A stretch of 10,407 nucleotides of DNA from NCBI GenBank assembly GCA_007119305.1, contig SKPY01000547.1:1-10407 (forward strand). Reading direction: 5' to 3'. The position numbers and the translations under genes are program-made. This stretch comes from Nitriliruptorales bacterium (GTDB taxonomy: Bacteria > Actinomycetota > Nitriliruptoria > Euzebyales > Egibacteraceae). Positions 1 through 7,504 of the stretch are shown here, in pieces (within the stretch, counting starts at the first letter, position 1; each line of letters begins with the position of its first letter). The notes beneath the pieces were generated by a model. That model did no database searches, was not told the DNA's origin, and worked only from the letters and a program-made list of their open reading frames with translations.

Positions 1-895
1 CACGCAGCATCTCCTGCGGATCCTCGTCGTCGCAGATCGGCAGCAGCGCGGGGAAGTAGCGCACGTTCTCGTCGAACAGCTCGAAGACGCCCTCGCGCAG
101 CCACTTCTCGCCGAACCACACCCGGGGCCGCACCCCCTGGCTCGCCAGCTCCTCCGTGCGGGTGTCGATCGACTGCTCGAACAGCGCGATGCGCGTCTCG
201 TGGTGCAGCTGCTTGCCGAGGAAGAACGGCGAGTTGGCGCCCACCGCCACCAGCGGCGCCGACAGCGCCTGCGCCGCGTTCCAGAACCGCGCGAAGTCGT
301 CGGGGTCCACCTGCAGGTGCAGCTGCATCGACGTGCAGGCCGCCTCGAACAGGATCGTGTTCGCGGTCACCTCGAGCGTCTCGTCACCCTCGATGCGGAT
401 GACGATGTCCTCGCCACGCGCCGACAGGATCATGTCGTTCAGCGCCTTGTAGCGGGGGTTGGCCGACAGGTTGTGCTCGGTGACGTCGAAGTCGGTGAGG
501 GTGGGCAGGATGCCGATGATCATCGCCTGCGCGTCGAAGGCCCGCGCCCGCGTGTGCGCGCGTTCGAGCGAGGTGCGCAGCTCATCCTCGATGTGGCGGA
601 ACACGTCGCCCACCAGGCGCTTGGGCGCGAGCGCGAACTCCATGTTGAACTGCGCGAGCTCCGTCTGGAAGTCTTCGCTCGCCAGCGCCGCCAGCACCTC
701 GGAGTTGATCGGCATGACGTTGCCGTCGGCGTCGGTGAGGTAGAGCTCCATCTCCACGCCGAGCAGGCGGCGACCAACCTCGAAGCGGCGGGCGGCGACC
801 AGATCGGCGAACGCCTGCAGGTTGGCCTTCACCTTCGCGCGGTAGCGCGCACGGTCCTCCCGCGAGAACTCGATGGCGTCGATGTCGCGACCCAT
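1..895 (-). CDS. Glutamate-cysteine ligase, GCS2 family (C-terminal part cut off by the window edge)
   Basis: The visible 298 codons encode the N-terminal part of an ATP-grasp-unrelated GCS2-type ligase, which joins L-glutamate to the amino group of L-cysteine in the cytoplasm, the first step to gamma-glutamylcysteine. The reading frame is open to the window edge. It shows GVEMEL at residues 46-51, a QTELAQFNMEF block, EAACTSMQLHLQV at about 184-196, a GANSPFF block and a VRYFPALLPICDDEDP block near the edge, all as I remember them from actinobacterial family members of about 480-500 residues. ATG at 895 is chosen because AAAGGAG lies 5 bases before it. An in-frame ATG at 922 would add nine residues but lies upstream of that site. 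The neighbour at 1024 is divergent, with 128 bases between. Family is confident; the thiol made from the product in this organism is not known. Confidence 0.9.
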   Translation of the reverse strand, partial: MGRDIDAIEFSREDRARYRAKVKANLQAFADLVAARRFEVGRRLLGVEMELYLTDADGNVMPINSEVLAALASEDFQTELAQFNMEFALAPKRLVGDVFRHIEDELRTSLERAHTRARAFDAQAMIIGILPTLTDFDVTEHNLSANPRYKALNDMILSARGEDIVIRIEGDETLEVTANTILFEAACTSMQLHLQVDPDDFARFWNAAQALSAPLVAVGANSPFFLGKQLHHETRIALFEQSIDTRTEELASQGVRPRVWFGEKWLREGVFELFDENVRYFPALLPICDDEDPQEMLR

Positions 896-1023
896 CTGCG
901 CTCCTTTGCCCTCGGCTGCCATGAGTCTAGGACGCCGCGCTCGAGCAAGGGCCTCAGGTCGGCGCTCCCTGCATCCGACGTAAGGGCGAAGCGCCGCCGT
1001 CGAACGGGGTGGACGAGGACGAC

Positions 1024-3819
1024 ATGAAGACGACAACGGCGCACCGGCGGCCCCCGCCTGCGGCGCCGGATCGCCCGCGCATCCCGCGCGGGTTCCCGGC
1101 CCGTGCGCTCGCACGCCTCGTGGGCGACGCCCGCTCCCCCGTCGACCACATCCGGCGGCTGTTCCTGCTGCTCGCGCTCACCGCCTACGCCGCCACCTCG
1201 CTGCCGACCGTGTGGTGGTCTGCCGGCACGCCGACGGACAGGGCCGCCGCGGCGGCGGTGCTGACCCTGCTCGCCGGCTGGGCCTGGCGCCTGCACCGCG
1301 CGGGCAGACCACGCCCGGCGGGTGACGTGCTCGTCGCCGGCGGCCTCGTGGCGCTCACCCTGGCAACCGGCACGCCCCCCTACGGCGTCCTGTTCGCCAG
1401 CCTCTGGCTACGCGCCCTGCACGGTTCTGGGCGGACATTCGCGCTCGCGACGGTGGTCTACCTCGTCGGCTACGACGTGGGGCTCGCGCTCGCGCACGGG
1501 CCCGCAGCGCTGACCGCCCCTGCCACGGTCGGCCTGCGCCTCGGCGTGGTGCTGTCCGCGGCGGTCATTGGGCTGGTTGCCAGGACGCTGCGGGACTACG
1601 AGCGCCACCTCGAGGTCGGCGAGATCCTCACCCGCGCGGGCGAGCGCCTGGTAGCGAGCGAGGACCGCGCGCACGTCTGCGCGGCAGCGCTCGAGGCGCT
1701 GGATGCGCTCACAGCCAGCTTCCCCGTCAGCGGGCACGGGCAGCTGTGGCTGCTCGAGGGCGCGCATCTCGAACGGGCAGCAGCCACCGCCGAGCAGTGC
1801 CACCGGGGGGTGGACCGGGTCGCGCTCAGCGCCGTGCCGGCGGAGATCCTCACGACGCTCGAAGCCGGACGGGGCCTCGTGCTCGGTGCCGAGGAGGCGC
1901 AAGCCGTGGAGCGCCGTCTGGGCCTCGAACCCCGCTGTCGCGCGGCGGCGCTGGCGCCCATCTGCCCCCGCGGCACGCTCGGAGGCCTCTTCGTGGTCGC
2001 GAGCGAGCAGGATCTGCCCGAGGATCTCGTTTACGCGCTCGAGCGGCTCAGCCTCACCGTCGGATTGGCGCTCGAGCGCCGGGAGGCTGACGAGCGCTTC
2101 CGCAGTGTCGTGCACAACCTGTGGGACACGATCGCGATCCTCAACGTCGAGGGACAGCTCGAGTACGTGAGCCCGTCGATCCGGCGGCTGCTGGGATATG
2201 CGGCCGTCGACCTCGTCGGTGCGCCCGCTCGTGTGCTGCTGCACCCCGACGACAAAGACCTCGTGCCGGTGCAATGGTCGGCCATCGACGAGGCGCGGTC
2301 GCCGATCGAGTGCCGGCTGCGACACGTAGACGGCTCCTGGCGCACGGTCGAGATCACGGGGAGCCGCCTCGTCGAGCCGTCCGCGCCGCCGCGCCTCGTC
2401 CTCGTCGCGCGCGACATCTCCGAGCGGCGTGCGCTCGAGGACGAAGTCACCTATCGCGCCTTCCACGACGCGGTGACGGACCTGCCCAACCGCTCGCTGT
2501 TCATCGACCGCGCCGCGCAGGCGTTGGGCCGCGCCCGGCGCAGCGGGCGGCTCGTCGCGCTCGCCTTCGTCGACCTCGACGACTTCAAGACCGTGAACGA
2601 CAGCCTCGGGCACCGCGCGGGCGACGCGCTCCTGCGCACCGCCGCCCGCCGCCTCCAGGAGGCGACCCGCGAGACGGACACGGTGGCACGCCTCGGCGGC
2701 GACGAGTTCGGCCTGCTCTTCGAGGACCTGCGCGACCGGGAGGAGGCAGTGGCCCTGTGCGAGCGCGCGCTGTCCACCCTGGAGCAGCCGTGCCGCCTCG
2801 AGGGCCGGGAGGTGGGCGTGCACGCGAGCGGCGGCGTCGTCGTGGCTGACGGCAGCGAGCGCGACGTCGGGCGGTTGCTGCGCGATGCGGATCTCGCGAT
2901 GTACGCCGCGAAGGATGCGGGCAAGGCCCGCGTCGCGCTGTTCGACCCGGCGATGCACCGTGCCGCCGTCAGCAAGCTCGAGCTGCGCTCGGAGCTGCGC
3001 GCCGCCTTTGCCCGTGACGAGTTCGAGCTCGTCTACCAGCCGGTCATCCGCCTCGCCGATCAGCGGATCACCGCGTTCGAGGCGCTGCTGCGCTGGCGCC
3101 ACCCGCAGCGGGGGCTGCTCGCGCCAGCCGCGTTCCTGCCGCTGGCCGAGGAGGACGGGCTCATCGTGCCGTTGGGCCGATGGGTGGTGGCTGCAGCCGT
3201 CCGCCAGCTCGCCAGGCTGCGGGCCTGCTCCACCGGCCCCGCACCGCTGGCCATGTGCGTCAACCTGTCGGCGGAGCAGCTCACCGACCAGGAGCTGATC
3301 CCCGCGGTGCACCGGGCCCTGGCCGAGGCCGGCGTGCCCGCGAGCGCGCTGATCCTGGAGATCACCGAGACCGCGATGATGCGCGACGTGAAGGCGGCCC
3401 GCGCCGTCCTCGACGCGCTGCGCGGGGCGGGGATGCGCATCGCCGTGGACGACTTCGGCAACGGCTACTCGTCGCTGTCGTACCTGCGCGACTTCCCGCT
3501 CGACTTCCTGAAGGTCGACCGCTCGTTCATCTCACGCATCGACGCCGGACCGGAGGAGGGGGCGCTGGCGCACGCGATCGTGAAGCTCGCCGACAACCTC
3601 GGCCTCGCCCCCATCGCCGAAGGGGTCGAGCGCTCCGAGCAGGCCGACATCCTGCGGCGCTGGGGTTGTGCGTTCGCGCAGGGCTACCTCTTCGCGCGGC
3701 CCGTCGACGCCGAGGCCGCACTCGAGCTGGTCGTCAGCGAGACAGCCGCCGGTGGCGCGACGAAGGTGGCACGCAACGCCCTCACAGCAGTCGCAGCTGC
3801 AGCGGGGGCGCAGGCGTAG
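1024..3819 (+). CDS. Membrane-anchored GAF-PAS-GGDEF-EAL cyclic-di-GMP synthase/phosphodiesterase
   Basis: A 931-residue bifunctional-type c-di-GMP protein. The N-terminal part (about 40-195) has roughly five hydrophobic segments and should sit in the membrane. A GAF-like domain follows (about 199-350), then PAS (about 353-475), GGDEF (about 480-640) and EAL (about 645-905). The diguanylate cyclase site is intact: GGDEF at 558-562, an LDDFKTVNDSLGH block before it, and an inhibitory RxxD site (RETD, 549-552) exactly five residues upstream. The phosphodiesterase site also looks intact: EALLRW at 686, LEITET around 779-783, DDFGNGYSSL from 809, K830, AEGVE at 866-869. Both activities are therefore possible; which dominates cannot be read from sequence, and GAF/PAS probably sense a signal. 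ATG 1024 is preferred because GAGG lies 5 bases before it; an in-frame GTG at 1009 adds five residues. The last 38 bases overlap the 3' end of the opposing radical SAM gene. Confidence 0.93.
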   Translation: MKTTTAHRRPPPAAPDRPRIPRGFPARALARLVGDARSPVDHIRRLFLLLALTAYAATSLPTVWWSAGTPTDRAAAAAVLTLLAGWAWRLHRAGRPRPAGDVLVAGGLVALTLATGTPPYGVLFASLWLRALHGSGRTFALATVVYLVGYDVGLALAHGPAALTAPATVGLRLGVVLSAAVIGLVARTLRDYERHLEVGEILTRAGERLVASEDRAHVCAAALEALDALTASFPVSGHGQLWLLEGAHLERAAATAEQCHRGVDRVALSAVPAEILTTLEAGRGLVLGAEEAQAVERRLGLEPRCRAAALAPICPRGTLGGLFVVASEQDLPEDLVYALERLSLTVGLALERREADERFRSVVHNLWDTIAILNVEGQLEYVSPSIRRLLGYAAVDLVGAPARVLLHPDDKDLVPVQWSAIDEARSPIECRLRHVDGSWRTVEITGSRLVEPSAPPRLVLVARDISERRALEDEVTYRAFHDAVTDLPNRSLFIDRAAQALGRARRSGRLVALAFVDLDDFKTVNDSLGHRAGDALLRTAARRLQEATRETDTVARLGGDEFGLLFEDLRDREEAVALCERALSTLEQPCRLEGREVGVHASGGVVVADGSERDVGRLLRDADLAMYAAKDAGKARVALFDPAMHRAAVSKLELRSELRAAFARDEFELVYQPVIRLADQRITAFEALLRWRHPQRGLLAPAAFLPLAEEDGLIVPLGRWVVAAAVRQLARLRACSTGPAPLAMCVNLSAEQLTDQELIPAVHRALAEAGVPASALILEITETAMMRDVKAARAVLDALRGAGMRIAVDDFGNGYSSLSYLRDFPLDFLKVDRSFISRIDAGPEEGALAHAIVKLADNLGLAPIAEGVERSEQADILRRWGCAFAQGYLFARPVDAEAALELVVSETAAGGATKVARNALTAVAAAAGAQA

Positions 3820-4855
3820 CCTGACCCGCGCCGCCGGCCGTGGCTCCGGGCCCACCAGGGCGTCCCGCCTCTGCGGGGTCCGCCCGCACGCGCGCCGCCG
3901 GGCGCCCGTGGCGCCGCCACGCAGCCCGCCGACGGGCGCAGATGAACCGCTCGATGCGGCGGCGGTAGCCGAGCGCGGCGTTCGGGCCCTGGTAGAGCTC
4001 CTCGTAGCGTGCGACGAGCCCTGGGTGGTGCGTGCGCAGCCACGGCAGGAACAGCTCGCGCACGCCGGGGCGCAGGTGCAGCACGATCGGGGTGATGTGC
4101 GTCGCGCCCGCAGCGGCCGCGGCGTCCACGAGCGCAGCGAGCTGCTCCCGGTCGTCGTTCAACCCCGGCATGACCGGCGCGAGCATGACCCCCGTCGGCA
4201 CCCCGGCCTGGTTCAGCCGCGCGACGGCCTCGAGCCGGGCGCGCGGTGCGGGGGTGCCGGGCTCGGCCGCGCGCCACAGCCGCTCGTCGAGCATGCCGAC
4301 CGTGAGCGCGCACCCCACCTCGGTCAGCCCGGCCGCCGCGGCGAGCCGATCCAGGTCACGGGTGATGAGCGTGCCCTTGGTGAGGATCGAGAACGGGGTG
4401 CGCGCGTCGGTGAGCGCGTCGATGATGCCCGGCATGAGCGCGTACCGCCCCTCGCCGCGCTGGTACGGGTCGGTGTTCGTGCCCAGCGCCACCCGCTCGC
4501 CCCGCCAGCTCGGGCGAGCGAGCTCACGGCGCAGGACCTCGGCCACGTTCGTCTTGACCACGACGGTCCGCTCGAAGTCCGCACCGGGCGAGAGGTTGAG
4601 GTAGGCGTGGGTGGGCCGGGCGAAGCAGTAGCTGCAGGCGTGCGAGCAGCCGCGGTAGGGGTTGATCGACCAGGCGAACGGCATCCCCCGCACCCGGTTG
4701 AGCGCGGTCTTGGCCTCCACCTCGACGAAGGTCATGCCCCGGAACTCGGGGGCGTCGAACATGCGCAGCCGTTCCACGGCGAAGGGCAAGGCGGGGGCAG
4801 CCGCCGGGGCGGGGGCGCCCGGCGCGCGCTGCAGCTCAGCCAGAGTGCGGACCAC
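3782..4855 (-). CDS. Rv2578c-family radical SAM protein (SPL-like), SOS-controlled
   Basis: A 357-residue radical S-adenosylmethionine protein. The [4Fe-4S] motif CxxxCxxC is present as C70, C74, C77 within YRGCSHACSYCFARPTH, followed by GTNTDPYQ and ILTKGT blocks that are hallmarks of the spore-photoproduct-lyase-like family. By recall it aligns along its whole length with M. tuberculosis Rv2578c, down to the short hydrophobic tail (LQLRLL). The reaction is unknown; DNA lesion repair is a reasonable inference from the family and from the LexA box at its promoter. The start is the GTG at 4855: a TAG lies in frame four codons upstream, the family N-terminus fits, and the predicted transcript begins at about this base, which explains the lack of a Shine-Dalgarno. 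The N-terminal 25 residues and the region after about 300 are Ala/Pro/Arg-rich. The 3' end overlaps the c-di-GMP gene by 38 bases tail to tail; the Nudix gene ends 44 bases upstream. Confidence 0.92.
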   Translation of the reverse strand: MVRTLAELQRAPGAPAPAAAPALPFAVERLRMFDAPEFRGMTFVEVEAKTALNRVRGMPFAWSINPYRGCSHACSYCFARPTHAYLNLSPGADFERTVVVKTNVAEVLRRELARPSWRGERVALGTNTDPYQRGEGRYALMPGIIDALTDARTPFSILTKGTLITRDLDRLAAAAGLTEVGCALTVGMLDERLWRAAEPGTPAPRARLEAVARLNQAGVPTGVMLAPVMPGLNDDREQLAALVDAAAAAGATHITPIVLHLRPGVRELFLPWLRTHHPGLVARYEELYQGPNAALGYRRRIERFICARRRAAWRRHGRPAARVRADPAEAGRPGGPGATAGGAGQATPAPPLQLRLL

Positions 4856-4861
4856 GGCACC

Positions 4862-4891
4862 ACGCTAGCGAACGCACGTTCGACTACGCAA
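4862..4891 (-). promoter_or_regulatory. Predicted promoter of the radical SAM gene (leaderless)
   Basis: Read on the minus strand, a -35-like TTGCGT (4891-4886) and a -10-like TAGCGT (4867-4862, fits TAnnnT) are 18 bases apart. Six bases separate the -10 from the GTG start codon, so transcription should begin on or next to the start codon. The -35 is weak (3 of 6 against TTGACA), but the arrangement agrees with the missing Shine-Dalgarno and with the LexA box in the spacer. Confidence 0.6.
4869..4882. promoter_or_regulatory. LexA operator (SOS box), full consensus
   Basis: CGAACGCACGTTCG matches all fixed positions of the Gram-positive/actinobacterial SOS box CGAACRNRYGTTCG. It lies wholly between the predicted -35 and -10 of the radical SAM gene and 13 bases before its start codon, so bound LexA would block RNA polymerase. 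By recall, Rv2578c is listed among LexA targets in M. tuberculosis, which fits. The box is just downstream of the Nudix stop codon (4900-4902) and has no obvious target in the other direction. Confidence 0.9.
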
Positions 4892-4899
4892 GGGCCTGA

Positions 4900-5442
4900 T
4901 CAGGGCAGGCGCTGGACGTGCGCGGCGGCGAGCCGCACGAGCCTGTCGTGGCCACCGCTCATCTCCGCGGCGACCTCGGGGCGCAGCGCCTCGTCGAGCG
5001 CGAGCCAGCGGAAGTCGAGCGCATCCTGCGCGGGCTTGCACTCGCCGGCGACCGCCACGACGTAGCACAGCGCGACCGCGTGCTGGCGGGGATCGTGGAA
5101 GCCCGTGCGGGCGGCGGCGGGGAAGTACTCGGCGATGGTGAACGGGACGAGGGAGGCCGGCACCTGGGGATCGCTGTCCGGCCCGAGGTCCTTGGTGAGG
5201 TGGCGCCACAGGGCCTCGCGGAGCGTCTCGCCGAGGAGCACCCGGCCCGACACCAGCGCGCGGCTGACCGTGCCGTCGGGGCGCGCCCGCAGCAGCAGGC
5301 CGACGTGGGTGACCCGGCCGAGGTGGTCGAGGCGCACCGGGACGGCCTCGACGTACACGATCGGCACCCGGTCGCGCACCTCGTCGAGCTCCGACGCCGA
5401 CAGCCATGCCGAGGCGGTGTCGGTCGTGTCGAACCTGCTCAC
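4900..5442 (-). CDS. DUF4916-family Nudix-fold protein with degenerate Nudix box
   Basis: A 180-residue protein resembling the actinobacterial DUF4916 (NUDIX hydrolase family) proteins: SRFDT..ASAWLS start, RVPIVYVEAVPVR, VSGRVLLGET, FTIAEYFP and FHDPRQHAVALCYVV blocks. The Nudix consensus GX5EX7REUXEEXGU is only partly kept at 66-88: G66, E72, R80 and G87 are present, but the three acidic positions read H81, K84 and D85. Metal-dependent hydrolysis may thus be weak, altered or absent; substrate unknown. The GTG at 5442 is chosen because the family N-terminus begins at SRF and AGGGA lies about 10 bases upstream; an in-frame ATG at 5508 would add 22 residues unlike the family. It lies 82 bases after mgtE on the same strand and may be co-transcribed with it. 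Confidence 0.85.
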   Translation of the reverse strand: MSRFDTTDTASAWLSASELDEVRDRVPIVYVEAVPVRLDHLGRVTHVGLLLRARPDGTVSRALVSGRVLLGETLREALWRHLTKDLGPDSDPQVPASLVPFTIAEYFPAAARTGFHDPRQHAVALCYVVAVAGECKPAQDALDFRWLALDEALRPEVAAEMSGGHDRLVRLAAAHVQRLP

Positions 5443-5524
5443 CCCTGCACCATCCCTGCTCGTCGCGCTGGTGGCATGCTCGACGACCGCACCCGCCGAG
5501 GCAAGCATCCACTGGCCGCCGGGT

Positions 5525-6892
5525 TCAGCCGAGGAGTCCGGCGAGCGTGCCCGCGCCGTCGGCCAGCTCGGCGGCGAAGACGGCCCGGGCGATGAGGAAG
5601 TAGATGATGAGCCCCGTAGCGTCGACCAGCGTCGTGATCAGCGGGGCCGACACCACTGCGGGGTCGATGCCGACGCGCTTGGCCACCATCGGCAGCAGCG
5701 CGCCCGCGAACGTGGCCCAAGTGCAGATCGTGACGAGCGTGAGGGAGACGACCGTCGCGAAGGCGCTGCCGAAGAACAGCGTCACGAGCGGGAAGGCGAC
5801 GGCCGCGAGCATCGCACCCAGGGCGATGCCCACGGTCAGCTCGCGGCTGACGACCCGGGGCAGGTCACGGAAGCGCACCTCACCCACCGCCATGGCGCGG
5901 ATGACCACGGTCGCGGCCTGGGAGCCGGAGTTGCCGCCGGTGTCGATGAGCAGGGGGATGAACAGCGCCAGCGTCACGATCGCCTCGAGCGTGTCTTCGA
6001 ACGCCTGCAAGACGTTGACGGTGAGCACGGCGGCGACGCCCAGCAGCAGCAGCCAGACCGCGCGCTTGCGCGCCAGGAACACCACGTTCGCTGCGAGGTA
6101 GGGGCGCTCGAGCGGCTCGGCACCGCCGCTGCGGATGATGTCCTCGGTCTCCTCGGCTTCGAGGACCTCCATCGCGTCGTCGACGGTGATGATGCCGACC
6201 AGGCGGTTCTCGGCGTCCACGACGGGCAGCGCGATGAGGTCGGCCTCCTGGATCAGGCGCGCCGCCACCTCCTGGTCGGCGTCGACCGTGACCGAGTGCA
6301 CCTCCGTGCGCATGAGGTCGCCGACCCGCGTGGACGGCGCGGCGGTGACGAGGCGCGGCAGGTCGACCACCCCGACGAGCCGCCGCTGGTCGTCGGTGAC
6401 CGGCAGCACCCGCAGCGTCACGACCTCCCCGCCGCTGCGCCGCACCTTGGCGAGCGCGTCGGTGGACGTCATCGACGCCCGCAGGCTCACGTACTCGGGG
6501 GTCATGATCCGCCCGGCGGACTCCGGCGGATAGCCGAGCAGCACGGACGTCTTCTGGCGCTCCGCCTGGCTCAGCCCCTGCTGCAGGCGGTTGGCGACCT
6601 TCGCCGGCATCTCGTCGAGCAGGCGCGCCCGGTCGTCGGGATCCATCTCCTCGACGAGCTCGCGGACCTGATCGGCGCGCAGCGCCTCGAGCAGCTCCTG
6701 CTGGTGGATGGGGTCGAGGGCCTCGAACACGGCCAGCGCGCGGTCCTTGTCGAGCAGCCGGAACAGCACCGCACGCTCGCCGGGTTCGAGGCGCGCGAAC
6801 TCGTCGGCGATGTCGAGCGTGCCGGTCTCGGCGAGCCACGCGCGCAGGCGCGGGACGTCGTGGGTCCGGATGCGGTCAGACAGCGTGGGCAT
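5525..6892 (-). CDS. mgtE: Magnesium channel/transporter MgtE
   Basis: A 455-residue inner-membrane Mg2+ channel of normal family length. Order: cytoplasmic helical N domain (about 10-125), CBS pair (first CBS from the GRIMTPEYVSL block at about 127, second from DLMRTEVHSVTVDADQ at about 192 to 250), a connecting helix, then the membrane domain with five hydrophobic segments (about 275-445). The pore signature GGNSGSQ is at 319-325, and D424 in TTLVDATG corresponds to the selectivity-filter aspartate of the characterised Thermus enzyme. The N and CBS domains bind Mg2+ and close the pore when the cell is replete. ATG 6892 has GAGGAG seven bases upstream. Expression should also be controlled by Mg2+ through the M-box upstream on the same strand. 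No defect seen. Confidence 0.96.
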   Translation of the reverse strand: MPTLSDRIRTHDVPRLRAWLAETGTLDIADEFARLEPGERAVLFRLLDKDRALAVFEALDPIHQQELLEALRADQVRELVEEMDPDDRARLLDEMPAKVANRLQQGLSQAERQKTSVLLGYPPESAGRIMTPEYVSLRASMTSTDALAKVRRSGGEVVTLRVLPVTDDQRRLVGVVDLPRLVTAAPSTRVGDLMRTEVHSVTVDADQEVAARLIQEADLIALPVVDAENRLVGIITVDDAMEVLEAEETEDIIRSGGAEPLERPYLAANVVFLARKRAVWLLLLGVAAVLTVNVLQAFEDTLEAIVTLALFIPLLIDTGGNSGSQAATVVIRAMAVGEVRFRDLPRVVSRELTVGIALGAMLAAVAFPLVTLFFGSAFATVVSLTLVTICTWATFAGALLPMVAKRVGIDPAVVSAPLITTLVDATGLIIYFLIARAVFAAELADGAGTLAGLLG

Positions 6893-7030
6893 CGTGGAGC
6901 TCCTCGGTCGCCTGGTTCCACGTCGCGGTCACCGACCCGCCTGGCGAGCGGCCGCCCGACAGCGACGGGAGGCCGTGAGGGGCGTCTTGGGCGCCGAGCA
7001 TGGCTGCTCGAGCCAGCCGCCGAGTGCCAC
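6893..7030 (-). other. Expression platform between M-box and mgtE
   Basis: The 138-base leader between the aptamer and the mgtE start is GC-rich and has no run of T on the minus strand, so a classical intrinsic terminator is not visible. It contains a small perfect hairpin, TGGCT-CGAGC-AGCCA at 7015-7001. The Shine-Dalgarno is part of a self-complementary GGAGCTCC (6903-6896). Control may thus be Rho-dependent or act by masking the ribosome site; the sequence does not decide between them. Confidence 0.5.
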
Positions 7031-7182
7031 CCAGTCGTCGGGCTTCAGCACTGCGGGGACCAGGGCGGAGCCCGGACTGCGCTAGGCGGAACCTTCGTTC
7101 GGTAGCGCCTGCTGACCCATCGGCGTCTCTGGACGTTGCTGGGTGGCAGTCACGTCATCCCCGCAGGAGCCTCACCTAACGG
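7031..7182 (-). ncRNA. M-box (ykoK leader) magnesium riboswitch aptamer
   Basis: On the minus strand the M-box signature blocks occur in order and at the right spacing: GTTAGGTGAGGCTCCT (7180-7165), CTGCC, AACGTCCAGAGACGCC (7137-7122), ATGGGTCAGCAGG, a GAAGGTTCCGCC block, and CAGTGCTGAAGCCC near the 3' end. The blocks match the B. subtilis mgtE leader as I remember it. The closing helix is replaced by a compensated one: CTGCGGGGA (7166-7158) is perfectly complementary to TCCCCGCAG (7059-7051). Mg2+ binding compacts this RNA and lowers expression of the gene behind it, here mgtE at 6892 on the same strand. Confidence 0.95.
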
Positions 7183-7206
7183 GCGGGCTGTGGTGCGGTT
7201 GCAACG

Positions 7207-7212
7207 AGCCTA
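7207..7212 (-). promoter_or_regulatory. Candidate -10 element for the mgtE transcript
   Basis: TAGGCT on the minus strand fits the actinobacterial TAnnnT -10 and lies about 25 bases before the first conserved M-box base, where a start for the leader is expected. The -35 at 17-18 bases (GTGGAG/TGGAGC) is poor. Low-confidence call made from position more than sequence. Confidence 0.35.
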
Positions 7213-7299
7213 GCGCGCGCCACCGTGCGGCTCCACCGGGTGCGAGGTCCGGGCAGCGCGCACTGAGGGGACCTCGGCAGCCAGGAGCCGTGCTGCCTG

Positions 7300-7504
7300 C
7301 GCTCCCGCCAGGCCATCCGCGCGCTCGCCGACCTCGCACCGGCGGTGGCGCGGGTCATCCGCGACGGACAGGAGGTCGAGGTGGCGGTCGAGCAGGTCGC
7401 CGCCGGGGATCTGGTCGTGGTACGCCCGGGCGAATGCATCCCCGTCGACCGGTCGCGACCGTCGATGCGCTCGTGGTCGACCAGACCGGCACGCTCACCA
7501 GCCA
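7300..7504 (+). pseudogene. Remnant of a P-type (P1B-like metal) ATPase with internal deletion and frame change
   Basis: From 7300 one frame reads RQAIRALADLAP, then VARVIRDGQEVEVAVEQVAAGD and LVVVRPGECIPVD to about 7449, the first half of the actuator domain of heavy-metal P-type ATPases. Directly after this, in another frame (from 7455), comes ATVDALVVDQTGTLTS, the phosphorylation-site block. In an intact protein some 150 or more residues lie between these points, including the TGE loop and the metal-binding membrane helix; all are missing. The invariant Lys of DKTGT is Gln here. No N-terminal metal-binding or membrane part is visible upstream: the frame has a stop at 7264-7266. This is a dead fragment with no visible start signal. 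Identification as a metal type rests on the actuator sequence and is moderate. Confidence 0.75.

Noticed and set aside
1408..3312. Leftward open frame of 634 codons opposite the c-di-GMP gene
   Set aside because: Composition is that of an antisense shadow of a GC-rich gene; the plus strand carries unmistakable GAF, PAS, GGDEF and EAL motifs.
4895..4904. CCTGATCAGG palindrome over the Nudix stop codon as terminator
   Set aside because: No loop and no T tract; a 10-bp palindrome with a restriction-like core is not convincing as a terminator.
5105..7105. Rightward open frame of 666 codons over the Nudix and mgtE genes
   Set aside because: Asp/His/Gly/Arg-rich shadow of two well-recognised leftward genes and of the M-box leader.
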